Assembly: GCA_000525025.1 (NCBI GenBank)
Contig: JCKJ01000001.1
Span: forward strand, 1,860,001 to 1,924,000
Length of the DNA stretch: 64,000 bases
Direction: 5' to 3'
DNA from: Methylophilaceae bacterium 11
GTDB taxonomy: Bacteria; Pseudomonadota; Gammaproteobacteria; Burkholderiales; Methylophilaceae
Positions 9,465 through 18,524 of this stretch are shown piece after piece. The translations under genes and the position numbers were made by a program. The notes beneath the pieces are model-generated. The model worked only from the letters and a program-made list of their open reading frames with translations. It was not told where the DNA came from and ran no database searches. Position 1 is the stretch's first letter; every line of letters begins with the position of its first letter.

Positions 9465-10154
9465 CTAAACACTAGGGCAAGTGGCCTCTTTAATCGCAGT
9501 ACCAGGAAAGTCAGGCTGATTCTTTTTAAGCTGGCCTAACAAAGTGCGGGTCACCCCTTCTAGCACTAGCGTAGAATGGCCGTTACCTTGATTGCGTACC
9601 GATTTCACGACTTCACGTACACCACGATGGCGCAAATCGTTCACCAGATTGGTCGCCAGTTGCTCATCCCTAAACACGCCAAATGAGATTGCATTGCGCC
9701 ATTTTGGCTCTTGCACCACAAAAAAATCTTCAATCCCCAACGTCTTTAATTCGTCTGCTTTTTCTTGTGCAGCGGCATCGTTGGGTAATGGTGGTTTATA
9801 TACCCAATAACGTACAGCCTCTTGCGAGGATTGTTGAATGACTTGATGCTTGATAGATAAAGCGTTGATGACTGTCACAACATCGTTTAATTTTGCCGGC
9901 TCAAAAATCCCCCACTCGTAGCATGCAGTAGATTCATTCACAATGACAGCAGGTGCGGTAGAGATTGGCGTTGCAGAAATGGCCTCTTGTCGTTTTGGCA
10001 TGGCTTCCACCTCTTTTGGTGTGAGCAGTTTCATTTTTTCCGGCAGAATATCCGGTTTGATTGCAGAGGCTTGTGGTGGCGCAATGACATCGATATTGAA
10101 ATAAATAAAAGCCACTATATTCACTAGTAGCAAAGCCCAAACTAACACTTTCAT
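9465..10154 (-). CDS. SPOR-domain-like membrane-anchored protein
   Basis: The 229-residue protein has an N-terminal membrane anchor (residues 4-20, LVWALLLVNIVAFIYF), a Pro/Lys-rich periplasmic linker, and a C-terminal region of about 75-205 with the pattern of a SPOR fold: YWVYKPPLPNDAAAQEKADEL, then ISFGVFRDEQLATNLVNDLRHRGV. SPOR domains bind denuded septal peptidoglycan in cell-division proteins. Its ATG overlaps the end of coaX by 4 nt, so it is the last gene of birA-coaX-SPOR and translationally coupled. Two cysteines (ACYEW and the C-terminal ATC) might pair. The SPOR assignment rests on pattern and length, not on a strict motif. Confidence 0.72.
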   Translation of the reverse strand: MKVLVWALLLVNIVAFIYFNIDVIAPPQASAIKPDILPEKMKLLTPKEVEAMPKRQEAISATPISTAPAVIVNESTACYEWGIFEPAKLNDVVTVINALSIKHQVIQQSSQEAVRYWVYKPPLPNDAAAQEKADELKTLGIEDFFVVQEPKWRNAISFGVFRDEQLATNLVNDLRHRGVREVVKSVRNQGNGHSTLVLEGVTRTLLGQLKKNQPDFPGTAIKEATCPSV

Positions 10155-10906
10155 GCCATTTCTCTTTCCATGCGCATCAATCCACGTAAAACCAAATTAT
10201 CCACAATAATTGTCTTTTCTGCCAAGTCAGCTGGCAAATGTTTAGCCAACAACTCGGCATCTCCACCACTGAGTAAAATAGCTGGGGCTTGCTGATCAAG
10301 CGCCTGTAATAATTGCCACTGCCGCTGAATAACTCCAATCGCAGCTGCCAAGCAGCCGGTATGCATCGCATCCTGTGTGTTGGTAGGGAAATCCATCACG
10401 CTCCCGTCCATCACATTCAGCTGTGCCGTTTTTTCTGCCAATGTATTCAGCATCACACCTACTCCTGGCATAATCACACCACCCATAAAATTAGCGTGGT
10501 CAGCAGCTTTAGGCACGCTGAGTGCATCAATGGTCACCGCCGTGCCAGCGTTAATGACTAAGCAGCTCGCTTTTTGTTTATCGTACGCAGCAATCAGCGA
10601 TACCCAACGATCCACACCCAACGCTTGGGGGTAATCGTATCCATTACGCACACCACAGGCCTCATGGCTGGTCTGCACCATTGTCACTGGCGCATCTACA
10701 GCTTGCATCACTTCGGCTAGTGTTTGCGCCATGGCCTCTCCAGCCACGTTGGCAATACTCACTTTGTGTACCACCTCTGCCAAACTGGCAATGGTAGAGC
10801 TGGCGACATCTTGATTCAAACAGACGTCAATTTCCGTCAACATGTGGTTATTTTCGGCCAACACCCATTTTGTGCGCGTATTCCCAACATCCACCAGTAA
10901 GATCAT
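10151..10906 (-). CDS. coaX: Type III pantothenate kinase
   Basis: It catalyses the first step of CoA synthesis, phosphorylation of pantothenate, in the cytosol. The acetate/sugar kinase fold motifs are seen: DVGNTRTKWVLAE at residue 6 (phosphate 1), GVDRWVSLIAAY near residue 98, and VINAGTAVTIDAL near 118. AILLSGGDAELLA lies near the C-terminus. The length (251) is normal for the family. It overlaps birA upstream and the SPOR gene downstream by 4 nt each, an arrangement common in betaproteobacteria where biotin-protein ligase and CoaX are paired. Confidence 0.95.
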   Translation of the reverse strand: MILLVDVGNTRTKWVLAENNHMLTEIDVCLNQDVASSTIASLAEVVHKVSIANVAGEAMAQTLAEVMQAVDAPVTMVQTSHEACGVRNGYDYPQALGVDRWVSLIAAYDKQKASCLVINAGTAVTIDALSVPKAADHANFMGGVIMPGVGVMLNTLAEKTAQLNVMDGSVMDFPTNTQDAMHTGCLAAAIGVIQRQWQLLQALDQQAPAILLSGGDAELLAKHLPADLAEKTIIVDNLVLRGLMRMEREMA

Positions 10907-11880
10907 GATGCACTCCTCAAACTAATTTCACCCGCAGAAAAACGTTGCAAGCCAAACGCGGTTTCCACCAACAAGATACCATCTTCGGCAATCCCCTTCA
11001 CCGTGCCTTGGGTCTCCACGCCATTGGGCATGAGCATACGCACCGCCTGATGCTGATAGGCATGATGCCGCAACCATTCATCACGCAAACCCAAAAACCC
11101 CTGCTGCTCAAACTGCTGTAAGCAATCACTGATATGTTTAAGCGCCAATCCCAGCATCTCACTTGGGCTAATAGGCGTATCGCGCAAGCTCGCCACGTCC
11201 GTCGCAGGCTGATCAATACTATTGAGCACGTGTTTAGGTAAGTTTAAATTAATCCCCACGCCAATCACAGCGGCACTAGGCCCTTCCATATCGCCTTGCA
11301 GTTCAATCAAAATCCCTGCCAGCTTTTTGCCATTCACTAATACATCATTTGGCCATTTCAATTGCACCTCTGTCAGACCTAATTGATGAAGGGTACGAAT
11401 CAACGCCACGCCCACCGCCAAACTTAAGCCGGACAATGCAGAAGCGCCGCACTGAAAACGCCACAGCAGTGAGAAGGTTAAGCTAGCCCCCAGCTGCGAA
11501 ACCCAAGTACGGCCGCGCCTACCTTTGCCCTGTGTTTGCATGTGTGCCGCCACACAAGTAACATGCGCAGCGCCTTTGGCCGCTTGCTGCATCAAATAAG
11601 TGTTGGTCGAAGCCACCTCATCTAATATCACCACATGAAACCACTCACGCTGCTCACCAATGGCTTGTAGTACTTGCGCGTAGTCTAACAACACAACCGG
11701 GTGCGGTAGTTTATAGCCACGTCCACGCACTGAAAATAATGTGATCCCCAACGATTGCGCATGCGCCAGTGCATTAAAAATGGTGGCACGCGAGACATTA
11801 AAATGCTGCGCCAAGGCCTCTCCCGAATGGAACTGTCCATCGGCCAAGCGCTGTAAAATGGGGAAAGTAAGTTTGCTCAT
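10903..11880 (-). CDS. birA: Biotin-protein ligase / biotin operon repressor
   Basis: It activates biotin as biotinyl-AMP and attaches it to the carboxyl carrier of acetyl-CoA carboxylase. The N-terminal winged helix (residues about 10-60, with GEALAQHFNVSRATIFNALAHAQSLG) marks the bifunctional type that can also repress biotin genes. The catalytic domain carries STNTYLMQQA, GKGRRGRTWVSQLGASLTFS (biotinyl-AMP loop) and LKWPNDVLVNGKKLAGILIE. The length of 325 matches E. coli BirA (321). First gene of a three-gene minus-strand operon, diverging from glnS; the 154-bp gap 11881-12034 must hold both promoters. Confidence 0.95.
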   Translation of the reverse strand: MSKLTFPILQRLADGQFHSGEALAQHFNVSRATIFNALAHAQSLGITLFSVRGRGYKLPHPVVLLDYAQVLQAIGEQREWFHVVILDEVASTNTYLMQQAAKGAAHVTCVAAHMQTQGKGRRGRTWVSQLGASLTFSLLWRFQCGASALSGLSLAVGVALIRTLHQLGLTEVQLKWPNDVLVNGKKLAGILIELQGDMEGPSAAVIGVGINLNLPKHVLNSIDQPATDVASLRDTPISPSEMLGLALKHISDCLQQFEQQGFLGLRDEWLRHHAYQHQAVRMLMPNGVETQGTVKGIAEDGILLVETAFGLQRFSAGEISLRSAS

Positions 11881-12034
11881 ATGGAATGCCTAGCAGTGTA
11901 GCACAGCCCTTTTTGTTTATACCCGGCGTGCATTCGGGTAAATTGCTGGCTTCAGCGTTTAATCTATATGCTGATTTTATTTAATGCATGCCTGCATGGG
12001 TGTAAAATAATTAAAAATTTAACTAGAAATCATT

Positions 12035-13801
12035 ATGTCAGCAGAAAAAGAAAATATCCCGTCAGGTTCCAATTTTATCCGTGCCATTATCGAAAAAGAT
12101 TTGGAGCAGCACAAATTTAATCACAAAAAATGGGCAGGTAGCCCAGGTGGTGCTGAACATCAAAAAGCTGGCCAAGTAGATACGGCCAAAATCCGCACGC
12201 GCTTTCCGCCAGAGCCCAATGGTTACTTACATATCGGCCATGCCAAAAGTATCTTTTTAAACTTTGGTTTGGCGCGCGATTACGAAGGCATTTGCCATCT
12301 ACGCTTTGACGATACCAACCCGGAAAAAGAAAGCCAAGAATACGTAGATAGCATCTCCGAGATGGTGAGCTGGCTTGGGTTTGGCTGGGAGAATGGCAAA
12401 GAGAATAACCTCTACTTTGCCTCTGATTATTTTGATTTTATGTACCAATCGGCAGAAGCGCTGATTACGCACGGCCATGCCTATGTAGATGCACAAACTG
12501 CCGAAGAAATGCGTATTAACCGTGGCTCACTGACTGAAGCTGGCAAAGATTCACCTTACCGCAATCGTAGCGCGGAGGAAAACTTAACACTGTTCCGCGA
12601 GATGCGTGACGGCAAGCACCCAGATGGTAGTTTGGTATTACGCGCTAAAATTGATATGGCCTCACCCAATATCAATATGCGCGACCCAGCCATTTACCGC
12701 ATCCGCCGTGCGCACCACCACAACACTGGCGATGCATGGTGCATTTACCCCATGTACACCTTTGCGCACCCGATTGAAGATGCTTTGGAACAAATCACAC
12801 ACTCCATCTGTACGCTGGAATTTGAAGACCAACGCCCGTTTTATGATTGGCTGATGGAACGCTTGGTGGAAGCAGGTTTGCTCAGTAATCCAGTGCCGCA
12901 TCAATACGAATTTGCACGCTTAAACCTCACCTATGTGGTGCTTTCTAAACGCAAGCTGATTCAACTGGTAGAAGAAAAACACGTGAGCGGCTGGGATGAC
13001 CCACGCTTACCTACGCTGGCTGGCGCGCGCCGCCGTGGCTACACGCCAGCAGGCTTTAAATTATTTACCGACCGTATTGGCGTCAGTAAAGCCGATTCAT
13101 GGATTGAATACACCATTTTGGAAGACTGCATGCGTGAGGTGTTGAATATAGACGCCGAGCGCCGTATTGCCGTACTCGACCCGATTAAACTGGTGATTGA
13201 TAATTACCCGGACGGTCAAAGCGAAGATTGCTTTGCGCCTAACCACCCATTGAAACCAGAGCTAGGCAAACGCACCATTCAACTCTCCAAAGAGTTATGG
13301 ATAGAGCGCGAAGACTTTATGGAAGTACCCAGCAAAGGCTTTTTCCGACTTACCCCCGATGGCATGGTGCGCTTGCGCTATGGCTATGTGGTGAAATGCA
13401 CCGGCTGCGAAAAAGACGCACAAGGCAATGTCACTGTGGTGCATTGTGAATACCTACCTGATACCAAATCTGGCACACCAGGTTCAGATAGCGTGAAAGT
13501 CAAAGGCAACATCCATTGGGTGAGCGCAGCGCATGCGTACGAGGCAGACATTAGAATGTACGACCGCCTGTTTAAAGAAGCCAACCCCGGTAGTGGTGAC
13601 CGTGACTTTTTAGATGACATTAACCCGAACTCAGTCTCCACCATTAAGGCACAGTTAGAGCTGGCTTTAAAAGATGCCAAACCAGCTGAGAGCTTCCAAT
13701 TTGAGCGCCACGGTTATTTTGTGGCGGATAGAAAAGACAGCATTGCTGGCAAGCCAGTGTTTAATAGAACGGTGACGCTACGGGATGCTTGGCAGAAGTG
13801 A
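12035..13801 (+). CDS. glnS: Glutaminyl-tRNA synthetase
   Basis: Class I synthetase that charges tRNA-Gln. FPPEPNGYLHIGHAKS contains the HIGH motif (residues 66-69), FDDTNPEKE follows, and VLSKRKL (302-308) is the KMSKS equivalent. The anticodon-binding beta barrels fill the C-terminal half. Its 588 residues are slightly longer than E. coli GlnS (554), with the extra at the N-terminus, typical of beta- and gammaproteobacteria. It is preceded by an AT-rich region and followed after 48 nt by an unrelated, much more AT-rich gene pair. Confidence 0.97.
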   Translation: MSAEKENIPSGSNFIRAIIEKDLEQHKFNHKKWAGSPGGAEHQKAGQVDTAKIRTRFPPEPNGYLHIGHAKSIFLNFGLARDYEGICHLRFDDTNPEKESQEYVDSISEMVSWLGFGWENGKENNLYFASDYFDFMYQSAEALITHGHAYVDAQTAEEMRINRGSLTEAGKDSPYRNRSAEENLTLFREMRDGKHPDGSLVLRAKIDMASPNINMRDPAIYRIRRAHHHNTGDAWCIYPMYTFAHPIEDALEQITHSICTLEFEDQRPFYDWLMERLVEAGLLSNPVPHQYEFARLNLTYVVLSKRKLIQLVEEKHVSGWDDPRLPTLAGARRRGYTPAGFKLFTDRIGVSKADSWIEYTILEDCMREVLNIDAERRIAVLDPIKLVIDNYPDGQSEDCFAPNHPLKPELGKRTIQLSKELWIEREDFMEVPSKGFFRLTPDGMVRLRYGYVVKCTGCEKDAQGNVTVVHCEYLPDTKSGTPGSDSVKVKGNIHWVSAAHAYEADIRMYDRLFKEANPGSGDRDFLDDINPNSVSTIKAQLELALKDAKPAESFQFERHGYFVADRKDSIAGKPVFNRTVTLRDAWQK

Positions 13802-13849
13802 TTTCTTTAAGATGTGCTCTTTGAAGTAAAAAAACAAAAGGAAGCTAGA

Positions 13850-14896
13850 ATGCATATATCTGTTGGACAAATGACAATTGCTGACTTGGTAGGTCAATTG
13901 GAAAGAAAAGAGTTGATAATTAACCGTGATTACCAGAGGGAGGCAGGAGTCTGGCCTGACTCAGCAAGAACATATTTCATTGATACAATTCTTGAAGGTT
14001 ATCCGTTTCCAAAAATTTATTTATACCAAACATTTAGCGAAAAAACGAAAAAGCCCCTAAGAGAAGTTGTTGATGGTCAACAGAGAATAACGACTATTTC
14101 AGATTTTTTATATGGAAAATTCAAACTCACAGCCTCTTCAAAAAATTATGCCAGAATGACATATCTAGATTTAGATGAGGAAAAGCAACAAGCCTTCCAA
14201 ATGTACCTTATAGAAACATCACTAATCCTTTCTGCTACCAGAGCGGAGTTATTGGAGATGTTTAGGCGCATCAACGCATATACAGCGCCACTTTCAGCGG
14301 CAGAAAAACGACACTCCATTTACCAAGGAGAAATGAAATGGTTCATAGTTGAACAAGCTGACGAATTTTCAGAGATTTTTGAGAAAATGAACATTCTTTC
14401 AGCCAAACAGCTAGCTAGAATGGGTGATGCCGAGGCAATAGCCGATATGATTGCAGCCTTGGAATATGGGGTTGTGCCGAAGGCAACAAAATACATAGAT
14501 GGGTTGTACAAAAATCATGACGTTACTTTCAATAAAGCAGCTGAATATCACCTGATTCTCAAAGATTTTTTTGATTTTTTAAGCGGTCCACTGAGTGTCC
14601 TTTCCAATACATTCATTATGAAATCTTATGTAATACATTCGCTTTTTTCGGCTTACACGCTAATAAAATATGGACTTCCCGTTGGGGAAGCCAATTTTGG
14701 TTTACAACCAAATTCACGTTTAGAAATAAATTTAGACAAAGTAATACCCAAATTACATGAGCTTGCTTATGCGCATGAGCAACAAGATGAGACAGGAAAA
14801 TACGGGGTGTATGTAAAGTCTTGTTTATCCAGCACGACAAAATTACCTCAGAGATTAGTTCGCGTAGAAATTTTAGCTAATGTTTTACTGAGCTAA
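13850..14896 (+). CDS. DUF262 (GmrS/ParB-like nuclease fold) protein
   Basis: The N-terminal domain is a DUF262 domain: INRDYQREAGVWPDSARTYFIDTIL, PFPKIYLYQ, and the hallmark DGQQR at residues 75-79 followed by ITTISDFL. DUF262 proteins bind or hydrolyse nucleotides and are the sensor/regulator part of type IV restriction (GmrSD, BrxU) and several other anti-phage systems. I start at the ATG at 13850 (348 residues) because AGGAAG lies just upstream; an upstream start at 13814 lacks one. No DUF1524 (HNH) domain is seen in the remaining part, so nuclease activity must come from the partner, probably the HEPN-like gene 6 nt downstream. Its composition is clearly AT-rich (14101-14160: 18 of 60 G+C, against 28 of 60 at 13441-13500 in glnS). 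Confidence 0.85.
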   Translation: MHISVGQMTIADLVGQLERKELIINRDYQREAGVWPDSARTYFIDTILEGYPFPKIYLYQTFSEKTKKPLREVVDGQQRITTISDFLYGKFKLTASSKNYARMTYLDLDEEKQQAFQMYLIETSLILSATRAELLEMFRRINAYTAPLSAAEKRHSIYQGEMKWFIVEQADEFSEIFEKMNILSAKQLARMGDAEAIADMIAALEYGVVPKATKYIDGLYKNHDVTFNKAAEYHLILKDFFDFLSGPLSVLSNTFIMKSYVIHSLFSAYTLIKYGLPVGEANFGLQPNSRLEINLDKVIPKLHELAYAHEQQDETGKYGVYVKSCLSSTTKLPQRLVRVEILANVLLS

Positions 14897-14902
14897 CGTG
14901 TT

Positions 14903-15559
14903 ATGCATTTTGCCAAGCTATACAGGCACTTTGACTCTCGCTGCAAATCTTATGATCGTAAAACGTCTCATATTTTGTCACTTAAAAACAGCATTTCTAT
15001 TTGGGAGTTTAATTATTTAACAGAAACTCTTATTTCTGACCTGTGGCAACATTGGTGCTGGTTCTGCCATCAACTTATCCTTTCATCTTGTGAAGGCACG
15101 AGGGCTCGGGATTCTACGTTAATCACGCCGAGAGCAGGAGATAACTCATTCAAAAGACTAGGATATGAGGCTTTCTTTATAAATAGAAATTCTACGCCCA
15201 AAATTACCGCGAATGGGCACATTAACTTCGCCACAAGAAATGAGCCGACTTGGGGAGATGTCGATGTTTTTCTTAAAGTTGTATTAGGTCTTCGACCATC
15301 AAATGCAGGAACATTAACTAGCTATTTCGGGGCTCCTAACTCGCTAAAGCATCTTCAAAAATTAAGAAATGCATGTGCTCATAAAAATGCTGAGACTATG
15401 CAAGAATTGACTCATCTAAGATTAGATTACAATTTTTCAAAACTCAGCCAGCCATCGCAACTTGCTTGGTCTACAATGAAGAATAGTCAAGACTTTGCTA
15501 TCCAGTTCTGGCTTTATGAGATGAATTTATTAGCTGATTATGTCACCGCTAGTGCTTAA
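14903..15559 (+). CDS. HEPN-like protein partnered with the DUF262 gene
   Basis: I do not recognise a named family for this 218-residue protein. It is mainly helical and contains LQKLRNACAHKNAETM, in which Arg155-Asn-x3-His160 is the R-x4-6-H signature of HEPN ribonucleases and HEPN-type toxins. It begins 6 nt after the DUF262 gene and shares its AT-rich composition, so the two form a unit. Known DUF262-HEPN pairs (for example those with RiboL-PSP-HEPN or MAE_28990-type partners) are thought to act in phage defence by cutting RNA. Role here is inferred. Its last 20 nt overlap the flavin reductase start, so the cassette sits flush against a housekeeping gene. Confidence 0.68.
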   Translation: MHFAKLYRHFDSRCKSYDRKTSHILSLKNSISIWEFNYLTETLISDLWQHWCWFCHQLILSSCEGTRARDSTLITPRAGDNSFKRLGYEAFFINRNSTPKITANGHINFATRNEPTWGDVDVFLKVVLGLRPSNAGTLTSYFGAPNSLKHLQKLRNACAHKNAETMQELTHLRLDYNFSKLSQPSQLAWSTMKNSQDFAIQFWLYEMNLLADYVTASA

Positions 15560-16133
15560 ACTATCTACGGTATACCGCCTCCTCAACCATGGCCCCACCA
15601 CGCTTATCACTTCCGCCCATAACGGTAAGCGCAATATTATGGCAGCCGCTTGGGTATGTGCGTTGGACTTTGACCCACCGAAAGTGACGGTGGTGATTGA
15701 TAAAAATACCTATACACGCGAGTTGATTGAAGCTTCTGGCACGTTTGCCATTAACCTACCCTGCGTGGCGCAAATTGATTTGGTACAAAAGCTTGGCAGC
15801 AGCTCTGGCAGAGATTTACCCGACACCGATAAGTTTACAGTGCACAAATTAACCACCTTTGATGCGCAACAGATTGCCGTGCCTTTGCTGGAAGGCTGTG
15901 TGGCTTGGCTGGAATGCAAAATCATCCCCGAACCACATAATCAAAATACGTATGATTTATTTATTGCAGAAGTGGTCTCAGCGTATGCGGATGAACGTGT
16001 GTTCTCCAACGGGCGTTGGCATTTTGAGGGGGATGACCAAGAAACTTTGGATAAGTTACGTACCATCCACCACGTAGCAGGCGGCGCTTTTTTTGCAACA
16101 GGCCAAGCCATACAAGCTGGTCAACCCGATTAA
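15540..16133 (+). CDS. Flavin reductase family protein
   Basis: This 197-residue protein has the FMN-binding split-barrel fold of the flavin reductase-like domain: VYRLLNHGPTTLITSAHNGKRNIMAAAWVCALDFDPPKVTVVI at the N-terminus and SGTFAINLPCVAQIDLVQKLG in the middle. Such enzymes bind FMN and reduce it with NAD(P)H, or serve as flavin-dependent reductases of unknown substrate. The ATG at 15540 places the conserved VYRLL stretch at the usual distance from the N-terminus, which is why I accept the 20-nt overlap with the preceding gene. corA follows 18 nt downstream and may be cotranscribed. Confidence 0.88.
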   Translation: MSPLVLKLSTVYRLLNHGPTTLITSAHNGKRNIMAAAWVCALDFDPPKVTVVIDKNTYTRELIEASGTFAINLPCVAQIDLVQKLGSSSGRDLPDTDKFTVHKLTTFDAQQIAVPLLEGCVAWLECKIIPEPHNQNTYDLFIAEVVSAYADERVFSNGRWHFEGDDQETLDKLRTIHHVAGGAFFATGQAIQAGQPD

Positions 16134-16151
16134 TTTTGTTAGGCTATAGGC

Positions 16152-17273
16152 ATGAAAAAAACGCGCGCGAATAAGCTAAAAAAACTCTCTAAAAAAATTG
16201 GCATGCCTCCGGGTAGCCTGATGTACATTGGCGATGAAGATACAAAAGCCATCAAACCCACCATTACCAAAATGGTGTACACCGCTGATGAGTTGGTAGA
16301 GTGCCAGTTAGATGCTGCGACATTAGCCAGCTTTAAGCCTGACCCGAATAAAAAGCTGTGGCTGAATATGCATGGCGTGCACGATGCAGAACTCATTAAA
16401 CAGGTTGGCAAGTTGTTTCAGCTACACCCATTGGTGATGGAAGATATTTTGAACACCGAGCAGCGCCCGAAACTGGATGAGTTTGAGGATTATCTGTTTT
16501 TGGAAACCCGCCATTTTCATTACGATAAAGAGGCGATGGCGGTGAACTCCGAGCAAATCAGCATGATACTAAGCAAAAATGTATTGCTCACCTTTCAAGA
16601 GCGCCCTACCGGTGCATTTGAGCCTGTGCGTGAGCGTTTGCGCACCAGCAAATCGCAAATCCGCACTTTGGGCGTCGATTACCTGGCCTATGCTTTGTTA
16701 GATAGCGTGGTGGATAGGTACTTTCATGTATTGGAGGATGTGAGTGAGGCCAGCGAGCATTTGGAGCAACAAATTCTGACCAAGCCGAGCAATACTGATT
16801 TACAAAACATTCACCAATTGAAGCATGTAAGTATTGAATTGCGACGTGCCGTATGGCCGCTGAGAGAGGTGGTGAATGGTTTGATTCGCAATGAAAAGAA
16901 CTTGTTTAATCAGGCAACCCTGCCGTATCTGCGCGATGTGTATGACCATACCATCAGTTTTATTGAGGCACTGGAATCGATACGTGATTCACTGGTGGGA
17001 TTGATGGATATTTATATGGCTAGCATGAGCCAGCGCGTAAACCTTGAATTACGCGCACTGACAGTAGTGACCATGCTATTTATGCCAGCCACGCTAATAA
17101 CCGGCATATTTGGGATGAACTTTGACAATATGCCGTTTATTAAAGACAAAGATGGCTTTTGGTTTGCCATTGGCATTATGCTGATTATTGCCTTTTTGAT
17201 GCTGCTGATTTTCTGGCGCCGGCAATGGGTGAACCGTAGCATTTTCTCTGCCGATGACGTGAACAACCGTTAA
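16152..17273 (+). CDS. corA: Magnesium/cobalt transporter CorA
   Basis: CorA channels admit Mg2+ (also Co2+ and Ni2+) across the inner membrane. The large N-terminal cytosolic domain is followed by two C-terminal helices: TVVTMLFMPATLITGIFGMNFDNMPF holds TM1 and the selectivity signature GMN, and the second helix is FAIGIMLIIAFLMLLIFW. The 373 residues fit the family. The N-terminus is rich in Lys (KKTRANKLKKLSKK). The gene converges with msrA; only 11 nt separate the stops. Confidence 0.94.
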   Translation: MKKTRANKLKKLSKKIGMPPGSLMYIGDEDTKAIKPTITKMVYTADELVECQLDAATLASFKPDPNKKLWLNMHGVHDAELIKQVGKLFQLHPLVMEDILNTEQRPKLDEFEDYLFLETRHFHYDKEAMAVNSEQISMILSKNVLLTFQERPTGAFEPVRERLRTSKSQIRTLGVDYLAYALLDSVVDRYFHVLEDVSEASEHLEQQILTKPSNTDLQNIHQLKHVSIELRRAVWPLREVVNGLIRNEKNLFNQATLPYLRDVYDHTISFIEALESIRDSLVGLMDIYMASMSQRVNLELRALTVVTMLFMPATLITGIFGMNFDNMPFIKDKDGFWFAIGIMLIIAFLMLLIFWRRQWVNRSIFSADDVNNR

Positions 17274-17284
17274 AAAAACCGACG

Positions 17285-17830
17285 CTATTTAAGCCATTGC
17301 GCGTATTTTTGGCGTATTTTGGCCGCCTTAGGCGCAGCCACTGCCACACAGTATGGCTGCGTAGGGTTTTTGGCAAAGTAATACTGGTGATAATCTTCTG
17401 CCGGATAAAACGTGGTGGCGGGCACCACTTCCGTCACAATCGGCGCGCTGTATACATGCGCTTCATCAAACTCTTGAATAATCTGCAATGCGCTTTCACG
17501 CTGCGCTTCATCTAAGAAAAAAATAGCAGAACGATATTGGGTACCTACATCTGCGCCTTGACGGTTAGGTGTGGTGGGATCATGCGCAACCAAAAACACC
17601 TCTACCAATTGCCCGTAGCTAATCTCCGCAGCGTTAAAGTGAATTTGTATGCCTTCTGCGTGGCCGGTATCGCCATTACAAATGGCTTTATAGGTTGGGT
17701 TAGGTGTATGGCCGCCAATATAACCAGACACGACTTTGCTAACGCCTTTTAGCTGTGTGAATACGGGTTCTGTGCACCAAAAGCAACCGCCCGCAAAAAT
17801 CGCGATTGCGTCTTGTCTATTATTATCCAT
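17285..17830 (-). CDS. msrA: Peptide methionine sulfoxide reductase MsrA
   Basis: It repairs the S-epimer of methionine sulfoxide in oxidised proteins. The catalytic motif GGCFWCTEP is at residues 14-21 with nucleophile Cys16; GYIGGHTPNPTYKAICNGDTGHAE and YHQYYF are the other family landmarks. The length (181) is typical for the stand-alone cytosolic enzyme. The resolving cysteine is probably the one in QPYCVAVAAPK. No msrB is adjacent. Confidence 0.96.
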   Translation of the reverse strand: MDNNRQDAIAIFAGGCFWCTEPVFTQLKGVSKVVSGYIGGHTPNPTYKAICNGDTGHAEGIQIHFNAAEISYGQLVEVFLVAHDPTTPNRQGADVGTQYRSAIFFLDEAQRESALQIIQEFDEAHVYSAPIVTEVVPATTFYPAEDYHQYYFAKNPTQPYCVAVAAPKAAKIRQKYAQWLK

Positions 17831-17923
17831 GCCCCACCTCTACATAAAAATTTTCAATTAAAAGCGCGTACGCTGCCCATCAATCGGGACTAAAATATTA
17901 ACTCATACGCACAGGAGCCAATC

Positions 17924-18496
17924 ATGAATATTAAACAATGGATTACACGTTTGGTTCTACTTTCTTTTGTATTGCCGTTTATTCCTGTGAGCCAAGCAGC
18001 ACCACCACCTTGGGCGCCGGCACATGGTTGGCGTAAAAAACATGACCCGTATTATGTGGGCTACTCTGGCAAACAATGGGGCAAAGATTACGGTGTGATT
18101 AGCGGTGAGTGCAATTGGCAAGCGGTGGGCACGGTACTGGGTGGCGTTGTGGGTGGTGCCGTTGGAGCATCGGTAGCGAAAGGTGACCAAAAAGTGATTG
18201 CGGTGATTTTAGGTAGTGTGATTGGCGCAGTGATTGGCAATCAGATTGGTAAGCAAATTGATGATAACGACCGTGGCTGCATTGGCCATGCCTTAGAACT
18301 AGCCCATGATCGCCAAACTGTGCGTTGGGTGAATCCAAACTCCGGTCTTAGCTATCGCGTCACGCCACTCTCTGGCTTTACACAAGGCGGTAAAAAATGC
18401 CGTGATTACAATGTGTATATCAGCGGCCATGGTCACGATGATTCCTATAGCGAGCGTGCTTGCATGGTGAACAACGGAACTTGGAAAGCTATTTAG
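17924..18496 (+). CDS. Exported glycine-zipper (17 kDa antigen-like) protein
   Basis: A signal peptide (residues 1-25, ending VSQAAP) precedes a proline-rich stretch and a glycine-zipper segment, VGTVLGGVVGGAVGASVAKG and VIAVILGSVIGAVIGNQIG (about residues 65-105), the pattern of the Gly-zipper 2TM family found in outer-membrane proteins such as the rickettsial 17 kDa antigen. The C-terminal part with four cysteines (ECNW, GCIGH, KCRDY, ACMV) probably lies in the periplasm. The role is unknown; relatives affect envelope stability. An AGGAG site precedes the ATG. Confidence 0.8.
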   Translation: MNIKQWITRLVLLSFVLPFIPVSQAAPPPWAPAHGWRKKHDPYYVGYSGKQWGKDYGVISGECNWQAVGTVLGGVVGGAVGASVAKGDQKVIAVILGSVIGAVIGNQIGKQIDDNDRGCIGHALELAHDRQTVRWVNPNSGLSYRVTPLSGFTQGGKKCRDYNVYISGHGHDDSYSERACMVNNGTWKAI

Positions 18497-18524
18497 GAAA
18501 GCCATTAAAGCTGGTTATATTGCA

